The notes: generated from the letters alone by a model not told the origin. A stretch of 64,000 nucleotides of DNA from JBCCGR01 sp039029195 (GCA_039029195.1 JBCCGR010000012.1:1-64000); one strand, 5' to 3'. Counted from the first letter of the stretch, positions 15,940 to 25,515 are shown. Numbers and translations are program-made.

Positions 15940-17061
15940 ATGGCTCGCTCACACCATCCCGCTATCCCGTTGAAACGCGGCCACATGCCAAGCGGGTTCG
16001 ACATCTCAATCGATGCCTACACCAACAACCACGCCGTCCGTATCCCTGCAGATTATGGACCAAAACAGGCTCTGAGCGGATTTGATCCCGACTATCGCAA
16101 CATAATTGATTACATCGTTCGCATAACCCATCGCATCTGGGAGGATCGTGATGTGGAATATATTGCGGACTGCTATTCACCGGATAGCCGGGTGTTTGAC
16201 GATTATGGTCTGCAAACCGGAAATGCAAAAATAATCTCCGATACCCACCACACCACAGGTGCTTTTTCCGATATTGTGCTCGACGCTGAAGAGGTTGTTT
16301 GGGCGGGCAATGACCAGGTGGGCTTTCGCTCTTCTCACCGGACCCGTATCTTGGGCACCAATGACGGCGACAGCAAATACGGCGTTGCGACGGGAAAACC
16401 GGTCGATCTGCTGGTCATCGCCAACTGTGTGTCCAAAGCCAACGATATATTCCTGGAGCATGTGCTGTACAACACCTCTGGCATGCTCATGCAGCTCGGC
16501 ATAGATCCTCTGGAAGAAGCAAAAAGGCTGGCGGAAAACCCTCTGCCCGGCTGGCCGCGGAGCGTTGAAACCTGGGCTATGTTGAAGTCCGAGGGCGGGC
16601 CTTCCCAACCATTAAGCCAGGCGGAACCGGTCAACGGGTTCGATCCGGATCGGTTCGCCCGAAAAACCCATGCCAATCTGTATTTATATGAGGATTTTGA
16701 GGCGCTGAGAGCATGCTACGCAGAGGCACTGTCATTTGAAGGTACATCTTTACGAAAATCAGATGGGTTCGATGGCTGGAGCGATCAGGCCCATGCGTTA
16801 CTCACAACACTCTCCGATCGGCGATTTCAGGTCGACGAAGTTTATTGGATGGGAAACGACAACGACGGCTATCTCATCTCCACACGCTGGAGCATGGATG
16901 CCACTTATTCCGGGGCCGGATTTGCGGGATCCGCCACTGATAAGCCCGTTCAGGTTTGGGGCATCACCCAGCAGGAAATCAAAGATGGCATCATCACGCG
17001 CGAATGGATGCTCTTCAACGAACTCGACGTCATGATCCAGTGCGCAGCAGCGCGGGAATAA
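15940..17061 (+). CDS. Tandem NTF2/SnoaL-like domain protein
   Basis: This 373-residue cytoplasmic protein is apparently built from two NTF2/SnoaL-type alpha+beta cone domains. In the first (about 60-190), IIDYIVRITHRIWEDRDVEY is followed by YSPDSRVFDDYG and VWAGNDQVGFRSSHRT. The second (about 240-370) repeats the plan with ARKTHANLYLYEDFEALRAC, VYWMGNDNDGYLISTRWSM and VWGITQQEIKDGIITREWML. The best start is the ATG at 15940 (GAGACGG upstream). An earlier TTG at 15865 lacks a ribosome-binding site. Related ester-cyclase-like proteins act on polyketides or small acids, but activity here is unknown. Confidence 0.75.
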   Translation: MARSHHPAIPLKRGHMPSGFDISIDAYTNNHAVRIPADYGPKQALSGFDPDYRNIIDYIVRITHRIWEDRDVEYIADCYSPDSRVFDDYGLQTGNAKIISDTHHTTGAFSDIVLDAEEVVWAGNDQVGFRSSHRTRILGTNDGDSKYGVATGKPVDLLVIANCVSKANDIFLEHVLYNTSGMLMQLGIDPLEEAKRLAENPLPGWPRSVETWAMLKSEGGPSQPLSQAEPVNGFDPDRFARKTHANLYLYEDFEALRACYAEALSFEGTSLRKSDGFDGWSDQAHALLTTLSDRRFQVDEVYWMGNDNDGYLISTRWSMDATYSGAGFAGSATDKPVQVWGITQQEIKDGIITREWMLFNELDVMIQCAAARE

Positions 17062-17064
17062 GCC

Positions 17065-18369
17065 CTACAAGCTCCGTCGCAGCGCCAGCTGATCCACCCC
17101 GTCGCGCTGATAGATATCATCGCGGAACTGAACCACACTGTTCCCGGTCGACCAGGCTGTGATGTAGGTGAAATAGACCGGCACGGGCGCATTGAGCTTC
17201 AGATCAACCCGCTCGCCGCTTGTCATGGTCTGTTCAATTGCCCGGCGGTTCCAGCCCGGCGTGTCCTTGGCCAGCCAGACCACCAGATCGCGCACGTTCT
17301 GCACGCGTACACAGCCGGATGAATCAAAGCGCAGCAATTTGGAAAACAGCGACTGCTGCGGCGTATCATGCATGTAAACAGCATGTGGGTTGGGGAAGTT
17401 GATCTTCACCGAGCCCATGGCGTTGATGCGGGACGGGTCCTGCCGGAACCGATAATTGACGGCTTCGTCGGAGTTCCAGTCAATGGCTTCGGGCGGAATT
17501 TCCTGCCCGTCGCGACCGAACACGCGAATCTTATTTTCGGTCAGATAGTTCTGGTTCTTCTGCATCAGCGGAATGATGTCCTTGCGGACAATCGACACCG
17601 GTGCAGTCCAATATGGATTGATGTTCAACTCATAGATTTTTGAGTTGAGAATTGGGGTCTGACGCGTAATGCGGCCTACAATCGCCGTGTGACGCTGGGC
17701 CACCTTCGTGCCCGCCACGGCTTCAATTTGAGCAGCCGGAATGTTCACCATTACATAGCGGTCACCCAGAAAACCAGACATTGAACGCAGCCGCACCAAA
17801 TTGGTTTCAAGCTGGCCGAGGCGAATGGACACCGGAATATTCATCGCTGCAAAGGTGTAGCGACCGACCACACCGTCAGGCGGCAGACCGTGGCGTTTCT
17901 GGAACCGGCGCACGGCCGCATCAACCTAGGAATCGAATTGATTGGAGATGCCTGCACGAGAGGACAGATCACCGGAAATGATCAACCGCTTGCGCATGGA
18001 CGCAACGGCACCGGAACTGGCGCCCAGACGAAGCTTCTTGTTGGCGGGCACCACCGGCCAGCCACCATTCAGCGAGATGGTTTTGTAATCCTGGATTGCC
18101 GCTTCAATGTGGGTGATCGTTTGCGGAGAAAATATCGGTTGGGTGGAGGCAACACTGCCCTTCGCCGATCCACGCGCATCGAATTCGTCATCATAGCGGT
18201 CGCGGGTGCGCGACTTCAGGATGAGATCAATAACGTTCTCATTTGCGAGCGCAGGAGCAGCAAGTCCGCTTCCTGCTGCAAACGCGGCAGAGCCCGCAAT
18301 GAAGGATCGGCGGCTCACGCCTGCATCTGAATTCGTGAGCACCGTTGGCAATTTACTGTCTTTGGTCAT
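17065..18369 (-). pseudogene. L,D-transpeptidase (YcbB/YkuD type) interrupted by an in-frame amber codon
   Basis: One reading frame of 435 codons encodes a peptidoglycan 3-3 cross-linking enzyme but is split by TAG at 17926-17928. The upstream part (147 residues) has a Tat-like signal (SRRSFIAGSAAFAAGSG) and the start of a peptidoglycan-binding domain. The downstream part resumes in the same frame with VDAAVRRFQKRHGLPPDGVV, then a YkuD domain with MHDTPQQSLFSKLLRFDSSG and CVRV (catalytic Cys). Relatives have Tyr where the TAG stands (NQFDS-stop-VDAAV). No frameshift is needed. Readthrough or a sequencing error are alternatives to true inactivation. Confidence 0.9.
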
Positions 18370-18687
18370 CTGGCTCTCATCAACATCCCGTCACGCCGAC
18401 AGTGAGGCCAATCGCCCTGCCCTGTCGCCCACGTCTCGCCCCGCTTCACACAATCCGTGCCACAATTATCGTTAACAAAGTCGATATCGACAGCCGGATT
18501 TTCAAGTATAGGTGCTTGAATTCGCACCGAATTCGAATTGAATTCAAGACAACAACCCTTGTCGGTCCATCACAAGCGCGCGAGCACGCGCAGCATATGG
18601 CCAACCAGCAAGGCTTAACCCCTCTTCACAACGCTAAATGTGCCGAGATTAAGGCAAAGCGCCTCACGGCTTTGTCAGGTGGACCCG
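18370..18687. other. Intergenic region upstream of the L,D-transpeptidase
   Basis: These 318 bases should hold the promoter of the interrupted transpeptidase gene. The sequence is AT-richer at 18470-18550 with GAATTCGAATTGAATTC-like palindromic bases near 18530-18545. No gene or terminator could be supported. Confidence 0.45.
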
Positions 18688-19065
18688 TTATCCGGCGATT
18701 TGGCGGATCCAATTACCATGCACCCAGCCCTTTTTGCCGGGATATCGCATGATGCGCTTCTTCTTGGGCGAGTGGCAATCCGGGAACGGACGGCCATAGA
18801 GAATGCCGTACCATTTGCCCTTCTGTTCAAACACATAGACATCGTCGCCATTGTGGATCTCGTCAATTTTGCGATAGTTCGATCCAGGTCCGGTACGCAC
18901 GGCCAGAAATCCGTCGCCATCAGCTTTCAGTCCGGCCACCCTGCTGAGACCACATGTATCCAGACCATCCCCGCCATATTCATAAATCGGAACATCGAGC
19001 TCGGCGGCAGCAAGCGGCGAGGCAAGAAACAGGGCGAACAATCCAAAGAGTGGTGCGGTTTTCAT
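18688..19065 (-). CDS. Small exported SH3-domain protein
   Basis: This 125-residue protein has a signal peptide (MKTAPLFGLFALFLASPLAAA) and a bacterial SH3 domain: LAVRTGPGSNYRKIDEIHNG (the RxGPGxxY motif), then DDVYVFEQKGKWYGILYG and KGWVHGNWI. Two Cys (DTCGLS, PDCHSP) flank the domain. Such proteins often bind peptidoglycan. The start chosen (19063-19065) begins the signal peptide, though the frame runs to 19131. It is the upstream same-strand neighbour of the transpeptidase pseudogene, which fits a cell-wall theme. Confidence 0.85.
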   Translation of the reverse strand: MKTAPLFGLFALFLASPLAAAELDVPIYEYGGDGLDTCGLSRVAGLKADGDGFLAVRTGPGSNYRKIDEIHNGDDVYVFEQKGKWYGILYGRPFPDCHSPKKKRIMRYPGKKGWVHGNWIRQIAG

Positions 19066-19290
19066 TGGGCTTCTCGATGCTTGAAGAGAACGGAACCGGC
19101 CAACTATGCAAAACGAGATTTGCGGTGACAAGGCTTCCCCTACGGCGCCACTCGCACCAAACGGTATGGCGCAACCTCATCACTTTTTACCCCACCCGTT
19201 GCTCAAGCCTCTGAATTCGTTCACCTTGCGAGCGATTGTCATCGTCCGCCTGTGTGCCATTTTTTGGGCCACTACTTCTCAGGAATTCAA

Positions 19291-22170
19291 ATGAACCCAA
19301 TGCCGTTGTTTCGGTTCCGCTCGCCTGCATTCTTGCTGTTTGTCTTTTTCATCATCGGCCTTGCGGCGCTTGTTGGCGGCCAAGCTCAGGCCCAGTCAGC
19401 CAATCCCGGTGATCGCATCTGGCGCATGACCTACAAGGACCCGTCCGGCTTCCTGTTGATCGGTCAGGCAACCCAAAGCGGCGGCAAGACTGAACTTAGA
19501 TGGCTGAAACGCAGGGACAACGGCTTCGATATGAACCTGGAGGCGGTGAAACGGTTCGTCCCCTTCTGGAAAGAGGCATCAACAGACCAGTCTTCGAAGC
19601 AGGCCGTCTCCTTCCGGCTGTCGCAGATGACAGCCAACATCAGCGCGGTGCCCGGCCAGTTCTGGATTGATGGCAAATCCGTCAGCCTTGAGGCGTGGCA
19701 AGACGCGACCGGGAAACAGGGCGAAGACGGTGCGCTCGCCCAACGTGTGGCGTTGATGGTCAGCGTCAGACTGCTGGGCGGGGTCAATCCGGCGGCTGGC
19801 GGACTGTTGTTCGATATCAATTCATTTTCCGGCCCAATCGTGCGCCTCAAAGGTCTGGAGCTGAAACTCTTCAATCCCGAAAACAAAGGCGACACGATCA
19901 GATGGGATTGGTTGGCCCGCGACGGTTTCGGTGGTGAGGCAGGCGAAGCGAAAAGCTATTCGGGATCAAAAGCACACGGAAATCCGATCATCTGGGGACC
20001 GCAGGCCGAGATCACCCATGTGCTTGTTGCCTCAAATCAAATCGGAATGGCCCAGGAAACCGGCGCACCGCTCTATCCCGAACCCGCAGAGAACGCCAAG
20101 CGTGATGAAAAAGACGAGCGGCAAAAACGCCGCCTCATCGTGCTGGGGCGTGATCTGAAATCGCTGGAAGACGCGAACATCACCACCTCAACGCTTGGGG
20201 TTTCCTATTCAAAACTGGTCCCGTTTGAACCGGACAAGATGCGCGCCGCCCTCAAGAAGCACCACGCGGAAGCCGTGAACGAAGAGGCCTTCAAACGCGC
20301 AACTGAACTCGCCAGCGCAGAATCGCTTGACATCTATCAGACCAACGCGACCATCGTGCCGACGGTGGAGCCGGAGCTTGTTCCCTTGAACGTGGATGGG
20401 CTGAGTCAGTCATGGCCCCTACAGTTTGCCGCAAGCGGTGGCTTAATCAAGATCGTGAGACCCGACAAGTCGCAATACCTCGCCGCCGGCACGCCGGGCG
20501 CCGAAACCCGTGCCAAGGAACGCGCGGCCCGAAAGCTCTATTTCCGCGACGAAATCGTCATCGAAGCCGAGCTTGATCAGGACGTTGAGGGCGGTGAACT
20601 GATGATCACGTTCGAAGATGGCCCCGTGGTTCTGGGGACACAAAAATCGGCCACCAGCTCGTCCAACATCACGCTGAAAAAGAAACCGGGTGCAACGCGC
20701 ATCTACCGTTCTGACAATCTGGTTCTTGCCGAGCGCAGCAAGTACCGCAAGGCAAATGCCCGCCCGAAACGCACGGTTCGAGTGCAGCGCGATGATGGCA
20801 CCAAGGAAACGGTCAGCGTACCAGCGGAAGACACCTACACCGACATCGCGCCGCAAAAGGTCCTGCTCGCCAAGCGCGAAAGCTGGCTGCGCCCACGTTT
20901 TCTGCCGAAGTCTGAAATCACGCTACACGGTGCAAAGCCCGATGCGGAAATCATCGATCCGGACAAGACTGTTTCTGGCGACTTCATCCAGGCGCTGAAA
21001 GTCGCCGCTAGATGCCAGGGCCGGTTCGCTGAAACCGACTGGGATCGCCTGAGCGTCAAAGAAGAAAAGTCCATTTCGCTCGGCAGCTTTTCCTCGCACG
21101 GCGTGCCCGTTCAGTTCGGCCATCATGCGGCCATGCTCATGGTGCGCGAGAGCTTCACCAAATCGCTGAGCAAGCATCTCGATGCGATCTACGTGCTGGC
21201 CAATCGCGAGCACCGGCACCCGACCTTTGCGGATGCCGCCAAAAGCGTGTGGGAAAACCGCCCCTCCCCGCTCTCTTACCTTGCGCGCGCTGGTCAGGGT
21301 GCGCTCGCCAAACAGGTGCAGGCGATCAAGGCAGCGGGCGGCACGTTCATTGATGCTGATGACGCGCTCAATCCTGAGCTCGTTGACGGCATTCATCAGC
21401 TTGCCACGCGCCAGCGGGAGTTCATGCGCGCCGCCCTTCGTCGTGCCGAAGGGATCGATGATTGTTATGTGGAAGGCCTCCTCAAACTCACCGGGCGCGG
21501 ATTTGAACCCATCATTTCGGTGCTGAAAAGCCGGGTGACACGGGTCCAGTCGACCGGAGGCGGGCCAAAGGTGCGCCGCCCGGACATGGTGGTCCGCCGT
21601 GCGCTCGATTCACTTCAGGAAAAGATGACCGAATATGAGGGCGTCGAGGCCTTCGCCAGCGAGCAGATCGACACGCTGAAAATGGTGATTTCCGCCGCTG
21701 GCCTCGCCTCCGGCATTGGGGCGGCCTATTACGGTTCAGCGGGTCTTGCCACCGTGGCGCTGGCTGCCGACACCACCGATTTTCTGGTGACCTCGGCGGA
21801 AAACACAGCCGGTGCCATCAACGACCGCGACAACATCAAGGCCGCGCGGGGCTCGACCGGCGAACTGGGCGAAGCCTATCTGTCAGAGGCCGAGCGCCAG
21901 GCCACCAGCATTTACAAGCGCGGGTTTGATGTGGGCCTTTCCGGCCTTGGCGGGGTGAGTTCCGCGTCGGACGTCGCCAAACATGCCGACAAGGCGCAGG
22001 ATGCGGTCAAGAGCATCAAGAACATCGGCAAAAGCCTTGGTGCAGGCACTCCCGCAGACGTGAACGATGCCAATCAGATCCGCGCAAAATCCAAAGCCAC
22101 GCAGAACCAGGTGATCAAGGAGATCGAAGACGCGGCCAGAAAGCTTGGCAACATCGCACCCGGCCAGTGA
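19291..22170 (+). CDS. Large exported protein of unknown family
   Basis: This 959-residue protein is of no family I recognise. A signal peptide (FLLFVFFIIGLAALVGGQAQ, then AQ) ends near residue 36. Residues about 40-270 look beta-rich (RIWRMTYKDPSGFLLIGQA, VRLKGLELKLF). A charged region follows (EPAENAKRDEKDERQKRR), then helical segments. Residues about 800-850 are Gly/Ala-rich and hydrophobic (MVISAAGLASGIGAAYYG, LATVALAADT), and the tail is Lys/Asp/Ala-rich. Only two Cys appear in the mature chain (575 and 725). The ATG at 19291 has CAGGA upstream. Earlier starts in the frame lack one. The TPR NTPase gene follows after 66 bases. Confidence 0.75.
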   Translation: MNPMPLFRFRSPAFLLFVFFIIGLAALVGGQAQAQSANPGDRIWRMTYKDPSGFLLIGQATQSGGKTELRWLKRRDNGFDMNLEAVKRFVPFWKEASTDQSSKQAVSFRLSQMTANISAVPGQFWIDGKSVSLEAWQDATGKQGEDGALAQRVALMVSVRLLGGVNPAAGGLLFDINSFSGPIVRLKGLELKLFNPENKGDTIRWDWLARDGFGGEAGEAKSYSGSKAHGNPIIWGPQAEITHVLVASNQIGMAQETGAPLYPEPAENAKRDEKDERQKRRLIVLGRDLKSLEDANITTSTLGVSYSKLVPFEPDKMRAALKKHHAEAVNEEAFKRATELASAESLDIYQTNATIVPTVEPELVPLNVDGLSQSWPLQFAASGGLIKIVRPDKSQYLAAGTPGAETRAKERAARKLYFRDEIVIEAELDQDVEGGELMITFEDGPVVLGTQKSATSSSNITLKKKPGATRIYRSDNLVLAERSKYRKANARPKRTVRVQRDDGTKETVSVPAEDTYTDIAPQKVLLAKRESWLRPRFLPKSEITLHGAKPDAEIIDPDKTVSGDFIQALKVAARCQGRFAETDWDRLSVKEEKSISLGSFSSHGVPVQFGHHAAMLMVRESFTKSLSKHLDAIYVLANREHRHPTFADAAKSVWENRPSPLSYLARAGQGALAKQVQAIKAAGGTFIDADDALNPELVDGIHQLATRQREFMRAALRRAEGIDDCYVEGLLKLTGRGFEPIISVLKSRVTRVQSTGGGPKVRRPDMVVRRALDSLQEKMTEYEGVEAFASEQIDTLKMVISAAGLASGIGAAYYGSAGLATVALAADTTDFLVTSAENTAGAINDRDNIKAARGSTGELGEAYLSEAERQATSIYKRGFDVGLSGLGGVSSASDVAKHADKAQDAVKSIKNIGKSLGAGTPADVNDANQIRAKSKATQNQVIKEIEDAARKLGNIAPGQ

Positions 22171-22236
22171 ACGGCTTGCCAAACCCTGATTGATATTCAA
22201 AACTCGATTCACGTTTGAATTGAGTGAATTGATAGA

Positions 22237-24996
22237 TTGAAGTTTTCAAGGTCCATCGCCGCAGACCTCGCCCGCGACGGTCTGTTGTGCTGCATCGATC
22301 CCGTATCGGGCACCACGTCCGCAATCTCCGGAACCCTTTATAGCGCCGTCAAAAACCGCTGGATTGGTGAGGACAAGCAACTCAATTTTGAGGGCCTCGA
22401 AACCAGCATCGAAGCCACCGTCAAAGAACTCAATAGATCCCATGACCAAGCCCTTGTGCAACGGGCGCACGGTCTGTCGCTTGAAGTGTTTCAACGGCTT
22501 GGTCTCCGTGATCCGAGCCTGACACGGCTGATAACCGGCATGCTCGCCCCCTCTATGGGAGAGACCTTTGGCAGCCTGCTGTTCGCGGAAGCCGACAGGC
22601 CGAACGGAAAAAACGCCCTCTCCTACAATGCTGAGGAAAAAGGTCTCTCACAAAAGCTGCTGACTGCGACTGTGATCGCATTGCGGGAGAACCTGGCATT
22701 GAGGCTCGATCTGCAGGCTCTCATTTGCGCCGACTTCGAAGGTAAAATCAGCGCCTTGGAGGATATTTACAAGGAAAATGCCCACCGGCCTGAAGTGCTG
22801 CCTGAAATCCGACAGGCCAAACAGGCACTTGAAAAACTGGCGGCACTCGCCCCGCTCCACAGTCGGTTGCCGACACAGGAGCCGGTCTGGAACTCTGCCG
22901 AGATACTGGATGCCAGATTTCAGATCGTGCCATGGTTTGGCCGGGAAGATGAACTGACGGAGTTCAAGACCTGGTGCGAGAAAGGCAAAGATATCCTCAT
23001 TCGCACTTATCATGGCGAAGGCGGCACGGGCAAAACCCGATTCATGATCGAAGCGGTCGAGCGCATGGCGCGCAACGAGGATTGGGTTTGTGGATTTCTC
23101 TCCGGCCATGCGGAACTTGGCAAAACTGAGCTCCGCCAACGTTTTGAAACCATGTTTCGGGCCGGGAGCCGCTTTCTCGTGGTCGTCGATTATGCAGACG
23201 AGAAGTCAGAACTGGTCGCGGCACTTCTTGATGCCGCCAGGGCTTCACCGCGAAGATCGCTGCACCTGCGCCTCGTGTTTCTTTCGCGCACCACCGGCCA
23301 GTGGCAACGAAACATCAAGGGAGATTTCACCGCGATACTCCGCGACCCCGAGCAATCTGCGGAACTTGCGCTTTCACCGCTTGGTGCAGAGCAGGACCAG
23401 CGGGATGCGTACTTCAAACAATGCGTCATTGCTTTCTTCAATGCGTTGGACAGCAACACGTCGAAGGAGTTGGTTCAGCCGGACGACATTCCTGAACCCG
23501 ACCTTTCCGACACGGCCTACGAAAACACACTGCTGATCGCCATGGCGGCGTTGCTGGCGGTGGAAGGTGGCGCGCCGGAAACGGTGGAGCGGGTTTTTGA
23601 CAATGTAATCGACCGCGAAGAAACCAACTGGCAGCGCGCGCTTGGCTCTGATGGCTGGCCCAACGAGGTGTTGTCATTGGTCGTGGTGCTGGCCGTTCTG
23701 CATGAGGGTTTTGCCGAACGCACCGAACTCAAACGCGCCTGCGTTTTGGCTTTGATCATGAACGACCGCGAACCAGAAAACCTCGATGCTCTCGCGGACA
23801 CCATCGCCAAACTCTACCCGCCTCAAAGCGGGGGGTTGGCCTCCGGCTATCTCCTGCCGGACCGCTTGGGAGAATGGCTGATGCGGCAGGAACTCAAACA
23901 TCTACCCATCTTGATGAAGTCGTTCCTCGATGCGCGAGAGGACGAGGGCGACAACCCGGATGCCCGGGAATTCAATGCCCGTACAAGACGGCAAAAGCCG
24001 CTTATGGTGTTTGATCGGGCAAGGCGTGCATTGCCGGAGTTATTGAGCGAAGAGGTTGCGACAGCGATCCACGACTATTTCGTGGAAACCAACACGGCCC
24101 TGACCGAACTTTCTGCTACTGTTTATCAAACGCGGCTGGACAACATTGAAGACGATGGTTTTCTTGATTCTTTGGCAGCACGCGCGCTGGAACTCAACAA
24201 TCGGAGTGTCGACTATTCCGCTCTCGGTCGACACGAAGAAGCGTTGAACGGCAATGAAGAAGCAACGAGAATTTATCGGCAACTCGCCGAACAGCAGCCA
24301 AAGTCGTTCGACCCCAAACTAGCTGTGAGCCTCAACTATTTAAGTACTCGATATTCTAATGTTGGACTATACGAAGACGCGCTCAAAGCCAGTGAAGAAT
24401 CTGTTAAAATCCTACGAGAGCTTGCAAAACAGCGACCGGAAGCGTTTAGGCCCGATCTTGCAACCAGCCTCATCAATCTAAGTAATCGATATTCCAATGT
24501 TGAACTGCACGAAGACGCGCTCAAAGCCAGTGAAAAATCTGTTGAAATCTTGCGAGAGCTTGCCAAACAGCGACCAGAGGCGTTCAACCCTCACCTGGCA
24601 ATAAGCCTCAACAATCTCAGCGAGGATTATTCAAAGTTTGACCGGCACGATGACGCGCTCAAGGCAAGTGAAAAAGCGGTCGAATTTTATCGGGAACTTG
24701 CCAAACAGCGACCAGAGGCGTTCGGGCCCCGCTTGGCAAACTGCCTGAATGCTTTCAGCAAACGTTTAGCTGAGATTAATCGGATCCCAGAAAGTCATCA
24801 ATCAGCAAAAGAAGCCGTTGAACTCTTGAAGGATCCTTTTCTCTCCCTGCCGCAAGCACACGAGCCGAGAATGGCAATGTTCGTTGATGACTATGTCAAA
24901 GCCTGCGAGGCTGCTGATATCGAACCGGACATGGTGCTCCTCGCGCCAATCAATGAGGTTTTGGACCAGCTCCGTGCAGACGAACCGGACGACTGA
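22237..24996 (+). CDS. STAND-type P-loop NTPase with C-terminal TPR repeats
   Basis: The 919-residue cytoplasmic protein has an alpha-helical N-terminal region of about 240 residues and an NTPase core. Walker A is GEGGTGKTR (residues 260-268) and Walker B is FLVVVDYADE (313-322), with LRLVFLSRTTGQW as a sensor-like strand and a helical module to about 640. TPR-like repeats (about 650-860) follow, three of them 46 residues long and nearly alike (SLxxLSxRYSNVxLxEDALKASEKSV). This is the STAND/NLR architecture used in signalling and anti-phage sensing. The start is a TTG with a weak ribosome-binding site, because TGA blocks the frame 12 bases upstream. Confidence 0.82.
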   Translation: MKFSRSIAADLARDGLLCCIDPVSGTTSAISGTLYSAVKNRWIGEDKQLNFEGLETSIEATVKELNRSHDQALVQRAHGLSLEVFQRLGLRDPSLTRLITGMLAPSMGETFGSLLFAEADRPNGKNALSYNAEEKGLSQKLLTATVIALRENLALRLDLQALICADFEGKISALEDIYKENAHRPEVLPEIRQAKQALEKLAALAPLHSRLPTQEPVWNSAEILDARFQIVPWFGREDELTEFKTWCEKGKDILIRTYHGEGGTGKTRFMIEAVERMARNEDWVCGFLSGHAELGKTELRQRFETMFRAGSRFLVVVDYADEKSELVAALLDAARASPRRSLHLRLVFLSRTTGQWQRNIKGDFTAILRDPEQSAELALSPLGAEQDQRDAYFKQCVIAFFNALDSNTSKELVQPDDIPEPDLSDTAYENTLLIAMAALLAVEGGAPETVERVFDNVIDREETNWQRALGSDGWPNEVLSLVVVLAVLHEGFAERTELKRACVLALIMNDREPENLDALADTIAKLYPPQSGGLASGYLLPDRLGEWLMRQELKHLPILMKSFLDAREDEGDNPDAREFNARTRRQKPLMVFDRARRALPELLSEEVATAIHDYFVETNTALTELSATVYQTRLDNIEDDGFLDSLAARALELNNRSVDYSALGRHEEALNGNEEATRIYRQLAEQQPKSFDPKLAVSLNYLSTRYSNVGLYEDALKASEESVKILRELAKQRPEAFRPDLATSLINLSNRYSNVELHEDALKASEKSVEILRELAKQRPEAFNPHLAISLNNLSEDYSKFDRHDDALKASEKAVEFYRELAKQRPEAFGPRLANCLNAFSKRLAEINRIPESHQSAKEAVELLKDPFLSLPQAHEPRMAMFVDDYVKACEAADIEPDMVLLAPINEVLDQLRADEPDD
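24319..24732 (+). repeat. Three tandem 138-bp repeats inside the NTPase gene
   Basis: Units start at 24319, 24457 and 24595, each 46 codons, coding TPR-like units ending RELAKQRPEAF. Blocks such as GAAGACGCGCTCAAAGCCAG are identical between units, so the array expanded recently compared with the rest of the gene. Base composition here is AT-richer than upstream. Confidence 0.85.
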
Positions 24997-25033
24997 TGCC
25001 TTCGGCAATTGCATTTCATTGTCATCTCTCCAT

Positions 25034-25113
25034 CGTCATTCTGCCCTAAACGGGCGGAATCCATTGATTTGGCAGGGCTTTTGTGGATTCCGGCCGTGAA
25101 GGCCGGAATGACG
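25034..25113. repeat. Paired inverted REP-like element, family D
   Basis: Arm 1 (25034-25063) is CGTCATTCTGCCCTAAACGG then GCGGAATCCA. Arm 2 (25084-25113) is TGGATTCCGGCCGTGAAGGC then CGGAATGACG. The two arms are inverted relatives separated by 20 bases. Confidence 0.8.
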
Positions 25114-25160
25114 ACGAAGGGTCAGCTTCTTTCGTCATTTTTATGACATCTGCAGTCAGC

Positions 25161-25187
25161 AAAAAGCCCGGGATTGCTCCCGGGCTT
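25161..25187 (-). terminator. Rho-independent terminator, minus strand
   Basis: The stem AAGCCCGGGA / TCCCGGGCTT (25164-25173 with 25178-25187) has the loop TTGC. On the minus strand it is followed by TTT, extending the CTT end into CTTTTT. It can end transcripts coming from ldtR, whose stop is 365 bases upstream on that strand. Confidence 0.75.
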
Positions 25188-25287
25188 CGCTGCTCAAGTG
25201 GAATGAGGGTTCGTCCCCACGGCCCCAATCCCTTGAAATTCTTCGCGCTTTGCGTGAGCGCCCTCGACGACACTCCACCCTCTCAGC

Positions 25288-25320
25288 CGTCATCCTGACG
25301 AAGGTCAGGATCCAGGTGCA
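25288..25320. repeat. Single REP-like arm, family C
   Basis: CGTCATCCTGACGAAGGTCA then GGATCCAGGTGCA. It is palindromic around TGACGAAGGTCA and matches family C arms elsewhere, but no partner arm is close by. Confidence 0.75.
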
Positions 25321-25410
25321 TTGCACCTTGCGCGGACTGTGTTGCGTGCGGATTGGTCGTCGCAACGTGTTGTTTTCTTAGTCTCTTCCTGCTTCCAGCC
25401 ACCATCTCAA

Positions 25411-25515
25411 TTTGTCATTGCCGCCACAGCGGCAATCCAGGGCTGCATCTGCTCCAGTGAGCGTCTGACTCCACGGCTCGTTACTCTGGACGCCCGTTGT
25501 AACGGGCGTGACAAA
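25411..25515. repeat. Paired inverted REP-like element, family B
   Basis: Arm 1 (25411-25441) is TTTGTCATTGCCGCCACAGC then GGCAATCCAGG. Arm 2 (25482-25515) is TACTCTGGACGCCCGTTGTA then ACGGGCGTGACAAA. Spacing and arms match the copy at 11146-11250. Confidence 0.75.
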
